Source of the DNA: Oscheius onirici
Lineage: Eukaryota > Nematoda > Chromadorea > Rhabditida > Rhabditidae
DNA: 64,000 bases
NCBI GenBank assembly: GCA_932521025.1
Contig: OW051468.1
Span: 7,936,064 to 8,000,063 of the forward strand
Reading direction: 5' to 3'
The position numbers were made by a program, and so were the translations under genes. The notes beneath the pieces were generated by a model. It was given only the letters and a program-made list of their open reading frames with translations. It had not been told where the DNA came from and did no database searches. Shown here piece after piece: positions 21,001 to 32,950 of this stretch (positions within the stretch are counted from its first letter, which is position 1; every line of letters begins with the position of its first letter).

Positions 21001-22089
21001 AGTTTTGATCGAAGATGGGTATTTCTGGATATTATTTAAACTTTTCGGAAAACTGAGAAAAACCTCAAATCGTTAGGATCTCCTTCTTCCTTTTGAGCCA
21101 GGACACACAGCGCTCGAAATACGAGGAAAGCGTCTTTTTGATGGACGTTGGGAAAGTTAAAATGATCGTCCTGTGCCTCACTCTCTCCCAGCGTTGAGGC
21201 TGCTCCGCCCCGAGATCGTGTGTCAGAATCTTCGAGCTAAAAATACTTGTTTTCCATAAGGGCTAAAAAACTCACATCCATAGCCACAACATTCGCGACA
21301 AGATATTCGACAACTTCCTTGATAACCGTGGGATCGTCTTTCTCATTTCCAAACTTTTCCATGTTCGCAAAGACGGTATTTATGACCTGAAAGTCGAAAT
21401 TTTTCAATCAAAGGGGCCACAAACTTGTGTTAAGCTTCCTCTCGCCGTAGCTTGGTTCACCGAGTCTTTTGTGGCCAAATAGATTGTGAAACACGTCTTG
21501 ACAGCATTCAACAGGGCTCCTTCGTGAACATCACAGTTATGGCTGACAGAGACGGCCAAAATCGCCTGAAAAGGAGCTTTATAAGGGGTTTAATTTAAAC
21601 AAACTATACCTTGAGAATTTGTAGTATAACAGCTTCATCGGTACCCTGACCATTGAACGATGAGCAAATGGCTTCGACAATTCTATCAATCAGTCGTCGT
21701 TCAGGATTTGATGTGTCGGCTCCTTTTCCCGTCAAATGTCCGTAAGCGATCAGTTTCTAAATAAGTAAAAATAGCTAGAATTGAAGAAGAAACCTACTCC
21801 CAAGCAGTCCAAGGCAGTTATCACTATTTTTGGGCTTCTGGATCGGCAAGCGAGCTCGAATGGAAGAAAAAAGCGATCAGCTTCGACGACTTCTTCTTTC
21901 GATGGCAGCACTGTTCCATTGCTGCTGCTTTGGCCTTCTTCGTTCTTCAATTCTTCTGAAAATGAATTGAATAAACTAAAAACTCGAATTACCTAGGGCA
22001 TTTTCACAGGCCTTTTTGAGCTGAAGATTTTCTTTCCTTTTGATGTCTCGATCGGCCAAAATCTTTTCTATAGCCGTACGAAGAAACAT
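15003..22089 (-). CDS. agef-1: Sec7 Arf guanine-exchange factor, BIG1/2 type
   Basis: BIG proteins load GTP onto class I Arfs at the trans-Golgi network to recruit coat adaptors. From the N-terminus: the DCB region starts [19 protein letters not shown], then [17 protein letters not shown]; the HUS region has [20 protein letters not shown]. The Sec7 domain includes [17 protein letters not shown] and [20 protein letters not shown], in which the Glu of PGES is the catalytic glutamic finger. Then come [54 protein letters not shown] and GERLPNFQF-like HDS blocks, [19 protein letters not shown], and a C-terminus ending [13 protein letters not shown] with stop at 15003-15005. The ATG at 22089 begins at the family's usual start, with an acceptor just upstream. 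Many introns carry MITE-like repeats. It is likely the first gene of a three-gene operon. Confidence 0.9.
15942..16037. repeat. Inverted repeat family T, copy 1
   Basis: This begins CTACCGTAACCC and ends GGGTTACGGTA-like (CCCGGTTACGGTAAA), so the two ends are inverted copies. The same terminal word occurs at 38984-39035 and 55157-55477. It lies in a BIG intron and has no coding capacity. Confidence 0.55.
16648..16775. repeat. Short inverted repeat family F, copy 2
   Basis: The left arm has TTTCAAATGAGG and the right arm CCTCATTTGAAAA, with GGGAGCCATTT beside the right arm as in the copy at 13215-13340. It lies in a BIG intron. Confidence 0.6.
17364..17385 (-). other. tRNA A-box-like sequence in BIG intron
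   Basis: The minus strand reads GCATGGCGCAGTGGTAGCAT, which fits the pol III A-box (TGGCNNAGTGG). A convincing B-box and a matching 3' acceptor stem were not found in the next 100 bases. It may be a tRNA-derived fragment, but a functional tRNA is not supported. Confidence 0.25.
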
Positions 22090-22109
22090 TTCAGAAGTGT
22101 GGCGATGGT

Positions 22110-22714
22110 CTAGAAGCATTAGAAAATGGCGACCATCTGAAATTTCATTGAAGAAGAAGAATTTGGGAGAAGATGGTGCAATCGATTTTAGAACATTTTT
22201 GCTGTTTTGGAGCTCACTTTTTGTATCAGAAGCACTGGCAAAGTAAGGAAATAGTAACCTCTTGAAAAAGAAGAAGAAAGTGGCCAAAATCGAACGAACA
22301 CTCGAAAGGAAGCAAAGGAAATCCGTGGTTTGCCAACTTGTGAAGTGTCGTTCCTACGAAAATACGCCAAATAGATCGAGGCAAATCGCCAGACAGTACC
22401 CAAGCAAGCAGAGAATAGAATAACCGTTGAAAAAAATCAGAAACGTGAACTGGAAAAAAATTCAACTACTGCGCATATCGTATGTGCCTCATTTTCGACC
22501 TTTTTTTTAGTTCGTGGACTACTGTAAATACTTTCCAGCAGTTCTCCGGCTGAAAGAAAACAAAGTAAAATTTCCCAAACAAGCGTTTGACCAAACTTGA
22601 CCACAGTCGACGCTGTCAAAACGTGTCACACTTTCCGCCACTAATCTCAACTTGTTCCATCCCAATAGAATCAGTTCTACTCAAAGTGCCCAATCCGAAA
22701 GGTCGCCTTCTACA
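22110..22714. other. Divergent intergenic region, BIG to scramblase
   Basis: BIG (minus) and the scramblase (plus) diverge from here. Minus-strand frames of 60-80 codons are present but carry no recognisable motif and are Phe/Ser/Leu-rich. I treat the stretch as promoter, outron and possibly non-coding 5' exon sequence. Confidence 0.35.
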
Positions 22715-23271
22715 ATGGACTCGATTCGCCATCTCGTCGGATCCTGCTACTGGAACACCAACTCGGAACGCCAAGAAGACTCTCGTCTGCAAGCTGGAGC
22801 TATCATGATGGCCGATCCTATGATGCAGCCGATGGTCGTCGCCTCTCCAGCCCCTGTCATGGTAGCTCAACCCGTCATGGTCGCTCAACCCATGGTAGCT
22901 CAACCGATGATGGTGGCTGAACCGATGATGGTACTCCCATGGCTGCTCCCATGGCTCCTCCTCCCATGGCCGCTCCTCCAATGATGACTCCGATGGCTGC
23001 TCCCCAGATGGTCAGACCGGTAGTCGCCCGTGCCCCTGTGATGTGGATGCCACAGCCCGCCATCATCCCCGGCTGTCCTCCTAGCCTGGAATTTGTGGCT
23101 CTTCTCGACTGTATCATCGTCGAACAGCTCGTGGAGATGCTAGAAGTGTTCACGGGAATCGAGACGGCCAATCGCTACGTCGTCAGGAACGCTCTCGGCC
23201 AGCAGATCTACTACGCCATGGAGATGTCGTCCTCTTCGGGAAGACAGTACGCTTGTTCTTCTTTCTCTTAG
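22715..23271 (+). CDS. Phospholipid scramblase, N-terminal part only
   Basis: Scramblases move phospholipids between bilayer leaflets or act as lipid-modified signalling proteins. Exon 1 (22715-22930) starts MDSIRHLVGSCYWNTN and becomes a Met/Val/Ala/Gln/Pro repeat (MVAQPMVAQPMMVAEPMM). A 77-base intron (22931-23007, GTACTC...CCCCAG) restores frame. Exon 2 reads PAIIPGCPPSLEFVALLD, IIVEQLVEMLEVFTGIET and YVVRNALGQQIYYAMEM, the typical start of the scramblase barrel. The frame then stops at 23269-23271, about 160 residues in all, where family members run 230-330. The rest of the barrel and the C-terminal helix are not found downstream. A donor-like GTAC lies at the divergence point, so a lost 3' half or a truncated gene is likely. 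Confidence 0.65.
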
Positions 23272-23570
23272 TTGCTATGTCCTCAATAGTTCTTATTCAA
23301 AGTTTTATCTTTCACAGAGTTTTTAATTGGCCTTATTGTCCAAGTTTCTTGTTCTATTTTCAGAGAAGACCTTTTCTGATTGTGAGGTTCCTATCCCTTG
23401 TTCTAGGCAGCGTTCGTTGCCATTGTTAAGGCTAAATGGGAATCTGGATATCATGAAAAAATCAACAACATCCATAGTTGCCTAATATTTGCCCATTCTT
23501 AACTATGTCCAAATTACTGATAAAAAAATTTTTATTGTTTCGGAATCAATAACCTGGTGAGGTTGGTAAG
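23272..23570. other. Sequence after the truncated scramblase
   Basis: Several acceptor-like TTTTCAG and TTCTAG sites are present, but no continuation of the scramblase reads from them in the required phase. No gene is called. Confidence 0.3.
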
Positions 23571-23599
23571 ACTTTGCACTTCAAATGCCTTCAATGGAC

Positions 23600-25205
23600 C
23601 CATTCTAAGCAGATCCGTTCCATGCTGAGGAGTTTTGGACTGATAGCGATGTTCACATTTTAAGGGTAAGCTCTTATCTTTCTCCCTACAAGTTCTTACA
23701 GATCAGCGACAGAGAGTACAAAGAAAACCTGGGGTTTTATAAAGCTAAAGTGAACAATATATCGAATCCGTTCATGAAGGCTCAGTACAAAGCTGTTCTT
23801 TGTAAGCGAGCTACATACAGTCTTCCTGTTCCAGAGCCGGTCAACTTATTGGAACTCTTGTACAAAGACCATCTAGCCATCTTCTCAAAGGTATTTAGTT
23901 TTTTTTTTATGAGAAGATCAACTTCAGATGCATGCAAAGACATTTGCGCGATTGATGAGACTCAACAAAGACATTCACAATTTTCTCAACGAGAATTTGA
24001 CCATATTTCGCCTTACGATCCGCGGAGTTCTGGAGTGTGAGGAAACGAAAGATGTGAGTTTAATTTTTCTGGGTATCCGTTCAACCTTATTGAAGAACAA
24101 CATGGTTAAATTCATACAATTTTCAGGGGGCAGCTTCGTTTTATTACGAGAAACCGATTTTACGACTATATATTCTCCTCGCACAAAGATTCTGGATCCC
24201 ACATCAATTCTACCCTTTTCCTTTTACTTCATTTGTCATGCTGGGATAGTAAGGGACTTCGACCTGCACTGTCGCAGCAGATGAAATGCGCATCAAGAAC
24301 ACATTCGGTACTGAACCATTATGATGAACGAAATATCGCAGAAAGCAGCATTACGAAAATGAAGCTCTGGATGTTGGATTCGGTATTGTACACTGAGCAC
24401 TCTTTAATAGATTCAGAAACGATCGAAAAGCTGGTGAGATTAATGAAAAGGACCCATTTGATGGGTGCTTTCAGAAGGTTGCAGGATTCTGTATTTACTA
24501 CTTCTTTGAAGAATTTGAAGATTTGCATGAACTACTGGGCTCTTTGAAACGTGTTACTCTCTTTGAGTCAACCTCCCAATTAATATCATCAATTGCTCTA
24601 GTCGTTGAGGTTGTTTCCCTCAAAATATTCCGTCATTCGACTCTTTCAGAAATGGCGCTCTGGGGATTCGAACTACAAATTTACTGTACTGCATGCAGTA
24701 GGAAATTTTGATATAATTAATTCTTTTTTGATATAACACAATAATTCTCGTTCCCAATCTTGACAATGCCTTTCTTGTTGTGATGTAGAAGAAGCTTCGA
24801 TCTGGCGATCGTCGTGTATACCTTCTCCCGAATATACGCACATTGAACGATTTACTCTTGCTCTCCGCAGAGATGAATCCCAAGTCTTTCTGTGACCTTC
24901 TCACTGCTTATTTCCGTAAAAATTAACATTTTCACGTTGTCTGTGTGTTGAAGTATGAAAAAGTACTAAATTATGCTCCCAATTTTTCGATATTCTTCCA
25001 GGATCCGTTAGACTCATTTGATGGAGAGTTGGTAGCGAATTTGACGGCAAGAGCCCACTGGACAGCTCCACCACTGAAGGCAACCATCTTCGAAGTTGAC
25101 GAGTTGCTAGAATGGCTTTTTCTGGTAGAATCTGTTAAGCTTAGAGACGGAGTGTGTGAATTGTCGAAATTAAACCTACTTTTGCTAAATCTTTACTTTC
25201 TTTGA
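23600..25205 (+). CDS. Unknown gene of family Z, possibly decayed
   Basis: Exons joined in one frame give HAEEFWTDSDVHILRISD, REYKENLGFYKAKVNN, PVNLLELLYKDHLAIFSK (donor near 23890), MHAKTFARLMRLNKDIHNFL (donor near 24054) and YEKPILRLYILLAQRFW up to a stop or donor-like site near 24246. Further pieces at 24340-24640 (MKLWMLDSVLYTEH, FFEEFEDLHELLGSL) and 24650-24910 (KWRSGDSNYKFTVLHAVGNF, YLLPNIRTLNDLL, MNPKSFCDLLTAYF) cannot all be joined without a stop. The end (25003-25205) reads DSFDGELVANLTARAHW and stops at TGA 25203-25205. The part around 24650-24910 is shared with broken copies at 6.8 and 8.5 kb. I do not recognise the family. It looks like an intracellular, mainly helical protein that has begun to decay. 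Confidence 0.45.
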
Positions 25206-25404
25206 TTCTAGTTAAATTAACTCACAGTGTCTCTCTCCCTCCCACCAACAGCTGCCGGTCCCATCACGAAAGTTCAAACAACTGTGCAGCGACTCCTCAT
25301 TTGGAGTCACGTTTACTTTTTACGTCTTCCTGCTCTTTTTAAAAAACAACAATATTCCGGAACATTTCCAAAGGGCGGAGGCCATATAATGATGTTCTAG
25401 CCTT

Positions 25405-26022
25405 ATGACGGATATCGACTATTTTGAGGAACCGACCAGGTAGTTTCATGACAGTAACTCTGAATTCAGTCATTTTGTAGCAACGTCCTGGTCAATACGT
25501 TTCTCGATGATTCGGACTTTGCTGCTTGTCTCTTCGCCGCCTCGGATATGCCGGTCATAGTCGAGTTCAATGAGTCAGTTCTTCATCCGAACAAGACGAG
25601 AGAAAAGTTCGATCAGCTGAGCGAAAAGTTTGGAAGGAAGGTGGCCTTTGTGCGACTGAACATGGAGGAATGCAGTGAGTCTCTGAGGTAGTGCTTACTT
25701 TTCCTCCAGACGTCTCCCGGATGTACAAGATTAAGTACGAAGAAATGCCCATCTACCAGATATTCTTGGATCGGTGAGCTTCAATTTGCAGCAGATTCTT
25801 AGCAATAGTTCCAGGCGTCCGATAGAGGGCGAAAGATGCAAGGACGACCCACGAGACGTTGAGATTCTCGTCCGTCGATGGCTTCAAGGCGGAGCTGGAA
25901 GAGTCCTTCACGTGGACAGTGTCCATTCCTTCATCGGACAGATGAGGAGCAAACGAGAGGACAAAAAGCTCATCGAGGACAGAAAGAAACAGAAGGCTCT
26001 CGAACAGACCAAGGAAAAATGA
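25405..26022 (+). CDS. Thioredoxin-fold protein lacking the CxxC motif
   Basis: Four exons starting MTDIDYFEEPTS join to a protein of about 150 residues. MPVIVEFNES occupies the position where thioredoxins have a beta strand followed by WCGPC, but no Cys pair is present. KVAFVRLNMEE, RMYKIKYEEMPIYQIFLDR (a strand with cis-Pro-like MP) and a charged C-terminal helix ending ALEQTKEK fit the rest of the fold. A redox role is therefore unlikely; a binding or chaperone role is inferred only from the fold. An acceptor (GTTCTAG) lies four bases before the ATG. The stop is TGA at 26020-26022. The minus-strand gene ends 55 bases further on, so the two genes converge. Confidence 0.65.
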
Positions 26023-26077
26023 ATGTACATATCCCCCTATCCGGTGACCTTTTCTTGGAATCCAAGTATTTATTCTA

Positions 26078-27003
26078 TTAAACATCGAGGTAATAGTCTC
26101 TTAATTTCTTCATAGCGTTAATGGCCTTCCACTTGCTGAGTCGGGGAGATCTTCTGAGCTTTCGTGTCTCTACCATCGTCGGCTGTTTTTCCTCGATTGG
26201 CTGGTTCAAACATTCCAGATACCAACTCTCATCGAACGGGAGAGGGTCGTAGCCGTAGGGATCGGATAGCGGCTCTGATTTGATATCACAATCTTCAGAT
26301 TCAAGTGTCAGATCGACTACTGTAAAAGATACTGTAAGAGGTGTAGCTCGTTTGACCTACTCTCAACGTCGTCCTCTTCCTTCTTCACAGTTTTCTTCTG
26401 GACTCGAGTAGAGTAACAAGTAGATGCGTTCGAAGACATTCTTTGACGAAAGCGAATATTCTTCTGAAATTTGTATTTGCGAAATATTAGGGCATAACAG
26501 TTGTCTTTGGGTAGAAAAAAAACCTTGGAATTGAGAAAAGTGAAGAACAGAAAGGGGATCGATTGATTGTGATACTGAATAACCGTCCGGTCAAAGCGAA
26601 TAGAGAAGCCAAGCTTACCAAATGGGCAGATGCGATAAGAGTAGGTACTGTTTCTCTTTTGATCCTGTTGACAGTATAGAGCCTGGGCATATGTTCTCCT
26701 TCTTCAGTCTCTTGATCCAATGGTAGACCAGATCGTAATTCTTGTCTCGGATTCAAAATGGGGAAGAAGGCGATTGTATGAGGTGCAAGGACAGTGACGA
26801 TCCAGAGCCAGAAGGCAGATATATGCCAATGTTTCCAGACACTAGGGATTGTACTTATCGGCAAAACGCTTGCTGACCAGAAGCTCTGCTTGATTGTCTC
26901 TTTTAATGGGTACATAGACGGTTCAGAACGAGAAGAGCCTCTGGTCACAGAGACGACGATCACCAGACCGACCCATAGGAGGTACTTCCTCTGGCAAAAC
27001 TAG
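26078..27003 (-). CDS. Novel protein with TM segment and SIM-like tail
   Basis: After an acceptor (GCGTCTAG) near 27003 the frame reads YLLWVGLVIVVSVTRG, then a long hydrophobic stretch (WHISAFWLWIVTVLAPHTIA), then a charged tail. A 150-base intron leads to KNIRFRQRMSSNAST, and a second to VVDLTLESEDCDIKSE, DPYGYDPLPFDESWYLE and a basic end RKLRRSPRLSKWKAINAMKK, with TAA at 26078-26080. VVDLTLESED fits a SUMO-interaction motif: a hydrophobic core followed by acids. No in-frame ATG precedes the first hydrophobic stretch in this exon, so either translation starts at MYPLKETIKQ (near 26910) or a 5' exon is missing. I do not recognise the family. Confidence 0.5.
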
Positions 27004-27105
27004 ACGCGATCTTGAATGTGTCCTTACGGGTCAGAAGACACACTTTCAATACTTTAATAGAGTTAAAGCCATCTCTCTCTCTTACACACATATCACAATA
27101 TTCTC

Positions 27106-28287
<1,182 letters not shown>

Positions 28288-28289
28288 TG

Positions 28290-29340
28290 GTCAACCTGAA
28301 GGTCACTCTAATTTCAACAGAAATCAAGAACTGAATGGAGAAAAAGAGACCCGTTATCGATCCGACAAGAGTACAGGAAGAGAGGAGCTTATTTCTATGG
28401 GTCAGGCTGCTTTGTTTGGTTTTCGAAAGAGAGCACTAGTGGTACACCATTATTCACTTTGTACAACGAAAAAGGAAGAATATGGCACAGGGATAGAGAA
28501 GAATAGTGTCAAAACTCCGTGGCTTGGTTCCTGATAAGAGTATTCACGGGACCTCTGGTTGGGAAAGAGAGGCCTGAATGACTATGACTCAGCGGCCAGG
28601 AACCGGCACATGCGATTATCCTTCGGGCGAATGAAAAAGAAAGAGCTGGTATTAATATTCATTGTCCTTTTTGAGGGGAAAAGAAGGTGGAAACAGGCAC
28701 AATGAGAATTCGACTTTGTGCGGAATCCAGGCAGAAACGTGTACAAAAGTTAGTTATAGTGTAGACCGTCAAACAATAAGCTAGGAGTAGGTGAAAGAGA
28801 CGACGGAAACGTTCTATCGCAAGGTTTTAACGGTATCTCAGATAGAAGGGAAACTCTTTGATCAGTCTCTCAACTAGTTTCGAAAAATTTGGTCGATAAT
28901 GTAGCAGGGCATCGTAACATAGTGTTCGACAGTGTCGGAGGACAGCTGTGTCAATGAAAGTTGGAGGAATCGTTTGATAGAAATTGCAGGGTCAGAACAC
29001 GAGGGATGCGCAGAGGCCGCTCCCTGCCCTCCAGTCCATACAAAAGACTGTTTGCCGACCACACGGCTGACTGCAACGTAGGTCAGAGGTCCGCGATCAG
29101 ATATCCGCCCAAGGCCGGAAAGAAATGGAATATGCCGAAGCATTCCCTGGGCAACGGGTGTTTGTAGAGAAGTGAGTCAACTTCGATCGACGCCGCTCCG
29201 CCTGTATTTCAAAACCTGTACATGCGAATACAAGGAGAAGCTGCAAGAACAAATGTCACGTTTTGAATAAGACTGTCAATTTTAAGCATAGAAATATAAC
29301 AAATCAACAGATTTACACTCCAATAACAGTAACACAACAA
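28290..29340. other. Intergenic, one doubtful small frame
   Basis: No clear gene is seen. A minus-strand frame (29143-28874, 89 codons, ATG start, acceptor-like GCCCAG just upstream) reads naturally in places (HYVTMPCYIIDQIF) but has no recognised motif. It might be a short gene or chance. The rest is probably promoter sequence for the minus-strand Rab11 and 3' flank of RPL7. Confidence 0.3.
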
Positions 29341-29341
29341 A

Positions 29342-30201
29342 TTAGATCATCTTCCTCAGAAGCTTGTTGATGTGATCCTCGCGGTTACCGAAATCTCCAC
29401 TAAAAGGCGAGTTAATGGCTGTCAGAAAAAAAAGAACCAACCTTTCAGTGAAATGATTCGTCTTCTTGGTCCATCCACCAGTGGGATTGTTGAGCTTGAA
29501 GGGCCAGAGGAAGTTGGTGGCTTGCTTAAAGTTGGGTCCGACGGTAGCGATCTCGTGAATCAGATCTTCGATACAGATGATCTCCTGCTTGCCAAGAGCT
29601 TTTTCGACGATGCTGTTATCGGTAATAGGCACACGTTGGCCAGAGACCTTGGCGTATCCTCTCTTGTAGACGAGGTCGTGGATCGACTTGAGGTTGGGGT
29701 ATCCCCAGGCAACGTAGGGCTCTACGATGCGGAGGAGGGGAAGGGTGGCCTTGTTCAGTCTGACAAACACTCCGTTGTTGATCTGACGGAGACGGAGGAT
29801 CTGCAGGGCCTGAAAATTGAGCCTAAAATGTGAAAAACTGAAAATGTACCTTTCTTGGCTTGGGATGGAGCTGGTTGATACCACGAATACGAATGACGAA
29901 GGCAAGTTTGGGCTGGTCAGGGACGTAAATGTTGCCGTCCTTCTCGGCATCACGCTTCATCTTGAGAGCATCACGCTCGGCCTGGCGGTACTCTTGGACG
30001 TACTTCTCAGCACGCTTGAAGATCTTCGACTTGGTCTCCTTGGCCTTCTGAACTCGAAAATTTAATGAAGAAGAGCTGAAAAAGACTTACAGCGGCAAGC
30101 TTGACTTTGTTTTGGATGGCCTTAGCGCGAGTCTCGGCGCGGAGCTTCCTCCTCTTCAGGATAGTCTCGGGGACCTGGGGCAGTTTCTTTGTTTGGGCCA
30201 T
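29342..30201 (-). CDS. rpl-7: 60S ribosomal protein L7 (uL30)
   Basis: This is a structural protein of the large ribosomal subunit. The start is [19 protein letters not shown]. Later blocks are [95 protein letters not shown] and [14 protein letters not shown], ending [15 protein letters not shown] at TAA 29342-29344. Three short introns are visible. Length, about 240-250 residues, fits the family. An acceptor (TTTCAG) lies about 14 bases before the ATG. The gene sits between the two Rab11 copies. Confidence 0.96.
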
Positions 30202-30592
30202 TTCAAGCCTTCGTTACCCTGAAACTGAATACTTTGAAAGTGATACAAATAAAGGAAAGAGAAGAGAGTAGGGGAAAGTCTTTTCCAGACAGAGGGCGGC
30301 AATTTGACTATATACAGCACTGCAGCTGATTGTGGAAAATTGATCTACTCATTTTTACGGGGAAACCGAAATGAAAAACTTTCGAATAGAGAAAAATAAC
30401 AAATCTTCCAACAAAACATAGCTTTTCCTGTTATTTTTTTCGCAGCAATCGATCCGTTAGAGACACTACATCTTGTCGAATTCAATTCTGCACCTTAGTT
30501 CGTGCATAAAATGTTGAAAAAGCATTAAATATGACACACAATTGAAAAGAAAAAGTTGAAAGAAATTTAGGCCAAAGGAACTCGAGACAGCA

Positions 30593-30763
30593 CTATTCCA
30601 GCCGACGGAGAGAAGTCGCGACGGGAATCTTTTCACACAGTCCTTCAACCCATCCGACCAGCTGGGTCTCGTCACGACGCAAGCGGTCGAGCGCCGCGGT
30701 CGGTTGAAAGAACTGACGTGGACGGTCCAGTTTATACCGGCTGGATGGCCTTATTTTTCTCAT
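30593..30763 (-). CDS. Candidate small protein, 56 residues
   Basis: An uninterrupted ATG-initiated frame encodes MRKIRPSSRYKLDRP, then QFFQPTAALDRLRRDETQLV and VEGLCEKIPVATSLRRLE before TAG. The charged amphipathic middle looks like a helix and the composition is protein-like. No splice or poly(A) signal was confirmed, and it may instead be the end of a longer spliced gene. Function unknown. Confidence 0.3.
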   Translation of the reverse strand: MRKIRPSSRYKLDRPRQFFQPTAALDRLRRDETQLVGWVEGLCEKIPVATSLRRLE

Positions 30764-30887
30764 TTTTAGCTCTCTGGGACGCCGGAATCAAAAATTAAGT
30801 GGGTAAAACTTTGGTCACTTTGATTCCGTCAATTCTGCACCAAATTTGGGCATGAGATGTGTACCCTAGTATTTTTGTTTTGACGGC

Positions 30888-30904
30888 GGGGGGGGGGGGG
30901 GGGG
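30888..30904 (+). repeat. Run of 17 G
   Basis: An uninterrupted G17 tract lies between the divergent RPL7 and Rab11 genes. Such tracts can form G-quadruplexes and vary in length. Confidence 0.95.
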
Positions 30905-31244
30905 AACGGAGATAATCACTTGACAGATCAGCCGGTTTTCTTTGCCTTTTCCCCCTCTTGTCTCTTTAGTTTCACCTCGTTTCTGCCTTCGTTTTACGAC
31001 GAGTTTGTTGAAAATTAAAGCCAATGTTGAAACGCACTGACTTCAAACTAATTTAAGATCTTTTCCATTTATGTTATGCACATGCTTCAGTATTTTGCCT
31101 ATCCACGATTAATTCATCAGAAATATAATAGACCGGCGTGAAAATAGGAGCGTATTATGAAACATGGCCCCAATTTGCAAACCTGTTCTCCGAAACTTCT
31201 CTTTTTCCCCTTTCACCTTCAATAAACTATTTTCAGACACCAGA

Positions 31245-32680
<1,436 letters not shown>

Positions 32681-32950
32681 GCACAAAAAGTTTTCCAACA
32701 CGAGTCTTTTATGAGCCCATAATTCCTTCCACACTGTTTATTTATGGAAAAATACGTACCCGCTCTCTCCATTTGCATATTATATTGGTACTTCTTTCTC
32801 CCTTCTTCTTTACCGTGTAAAAATAAAGACCGTCCAGTATTTTTGAATGTTTTTTATTTCCCGCCAACGCTAACACTCATTTGTTCTCGCAATCGCTCAT
32901 ACTTCTTTCTCTCTTTATAACTAAGACATTGGAACTATTTTTTTAGAGTA

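Larger units (their letters stand above)
30202..31244. other. Intergenic between RPL7 and Rab11 copy 2
   Basis: This holds the divergent promoters of RPL7 (minus) and Rab11 copy 2 (plus), a 56-codon minus-strand frame listed separately and a run of 17 G at 30888-30904. No other gene is seen. Confidence 0.5.

Noticed and set aside
22931..23007. Apparent frameshift in the scramblase
   Set aside because: A GTACTC...CCCCAG intron of 77 bases restores the frame exactly, so a frameshift is not needed.
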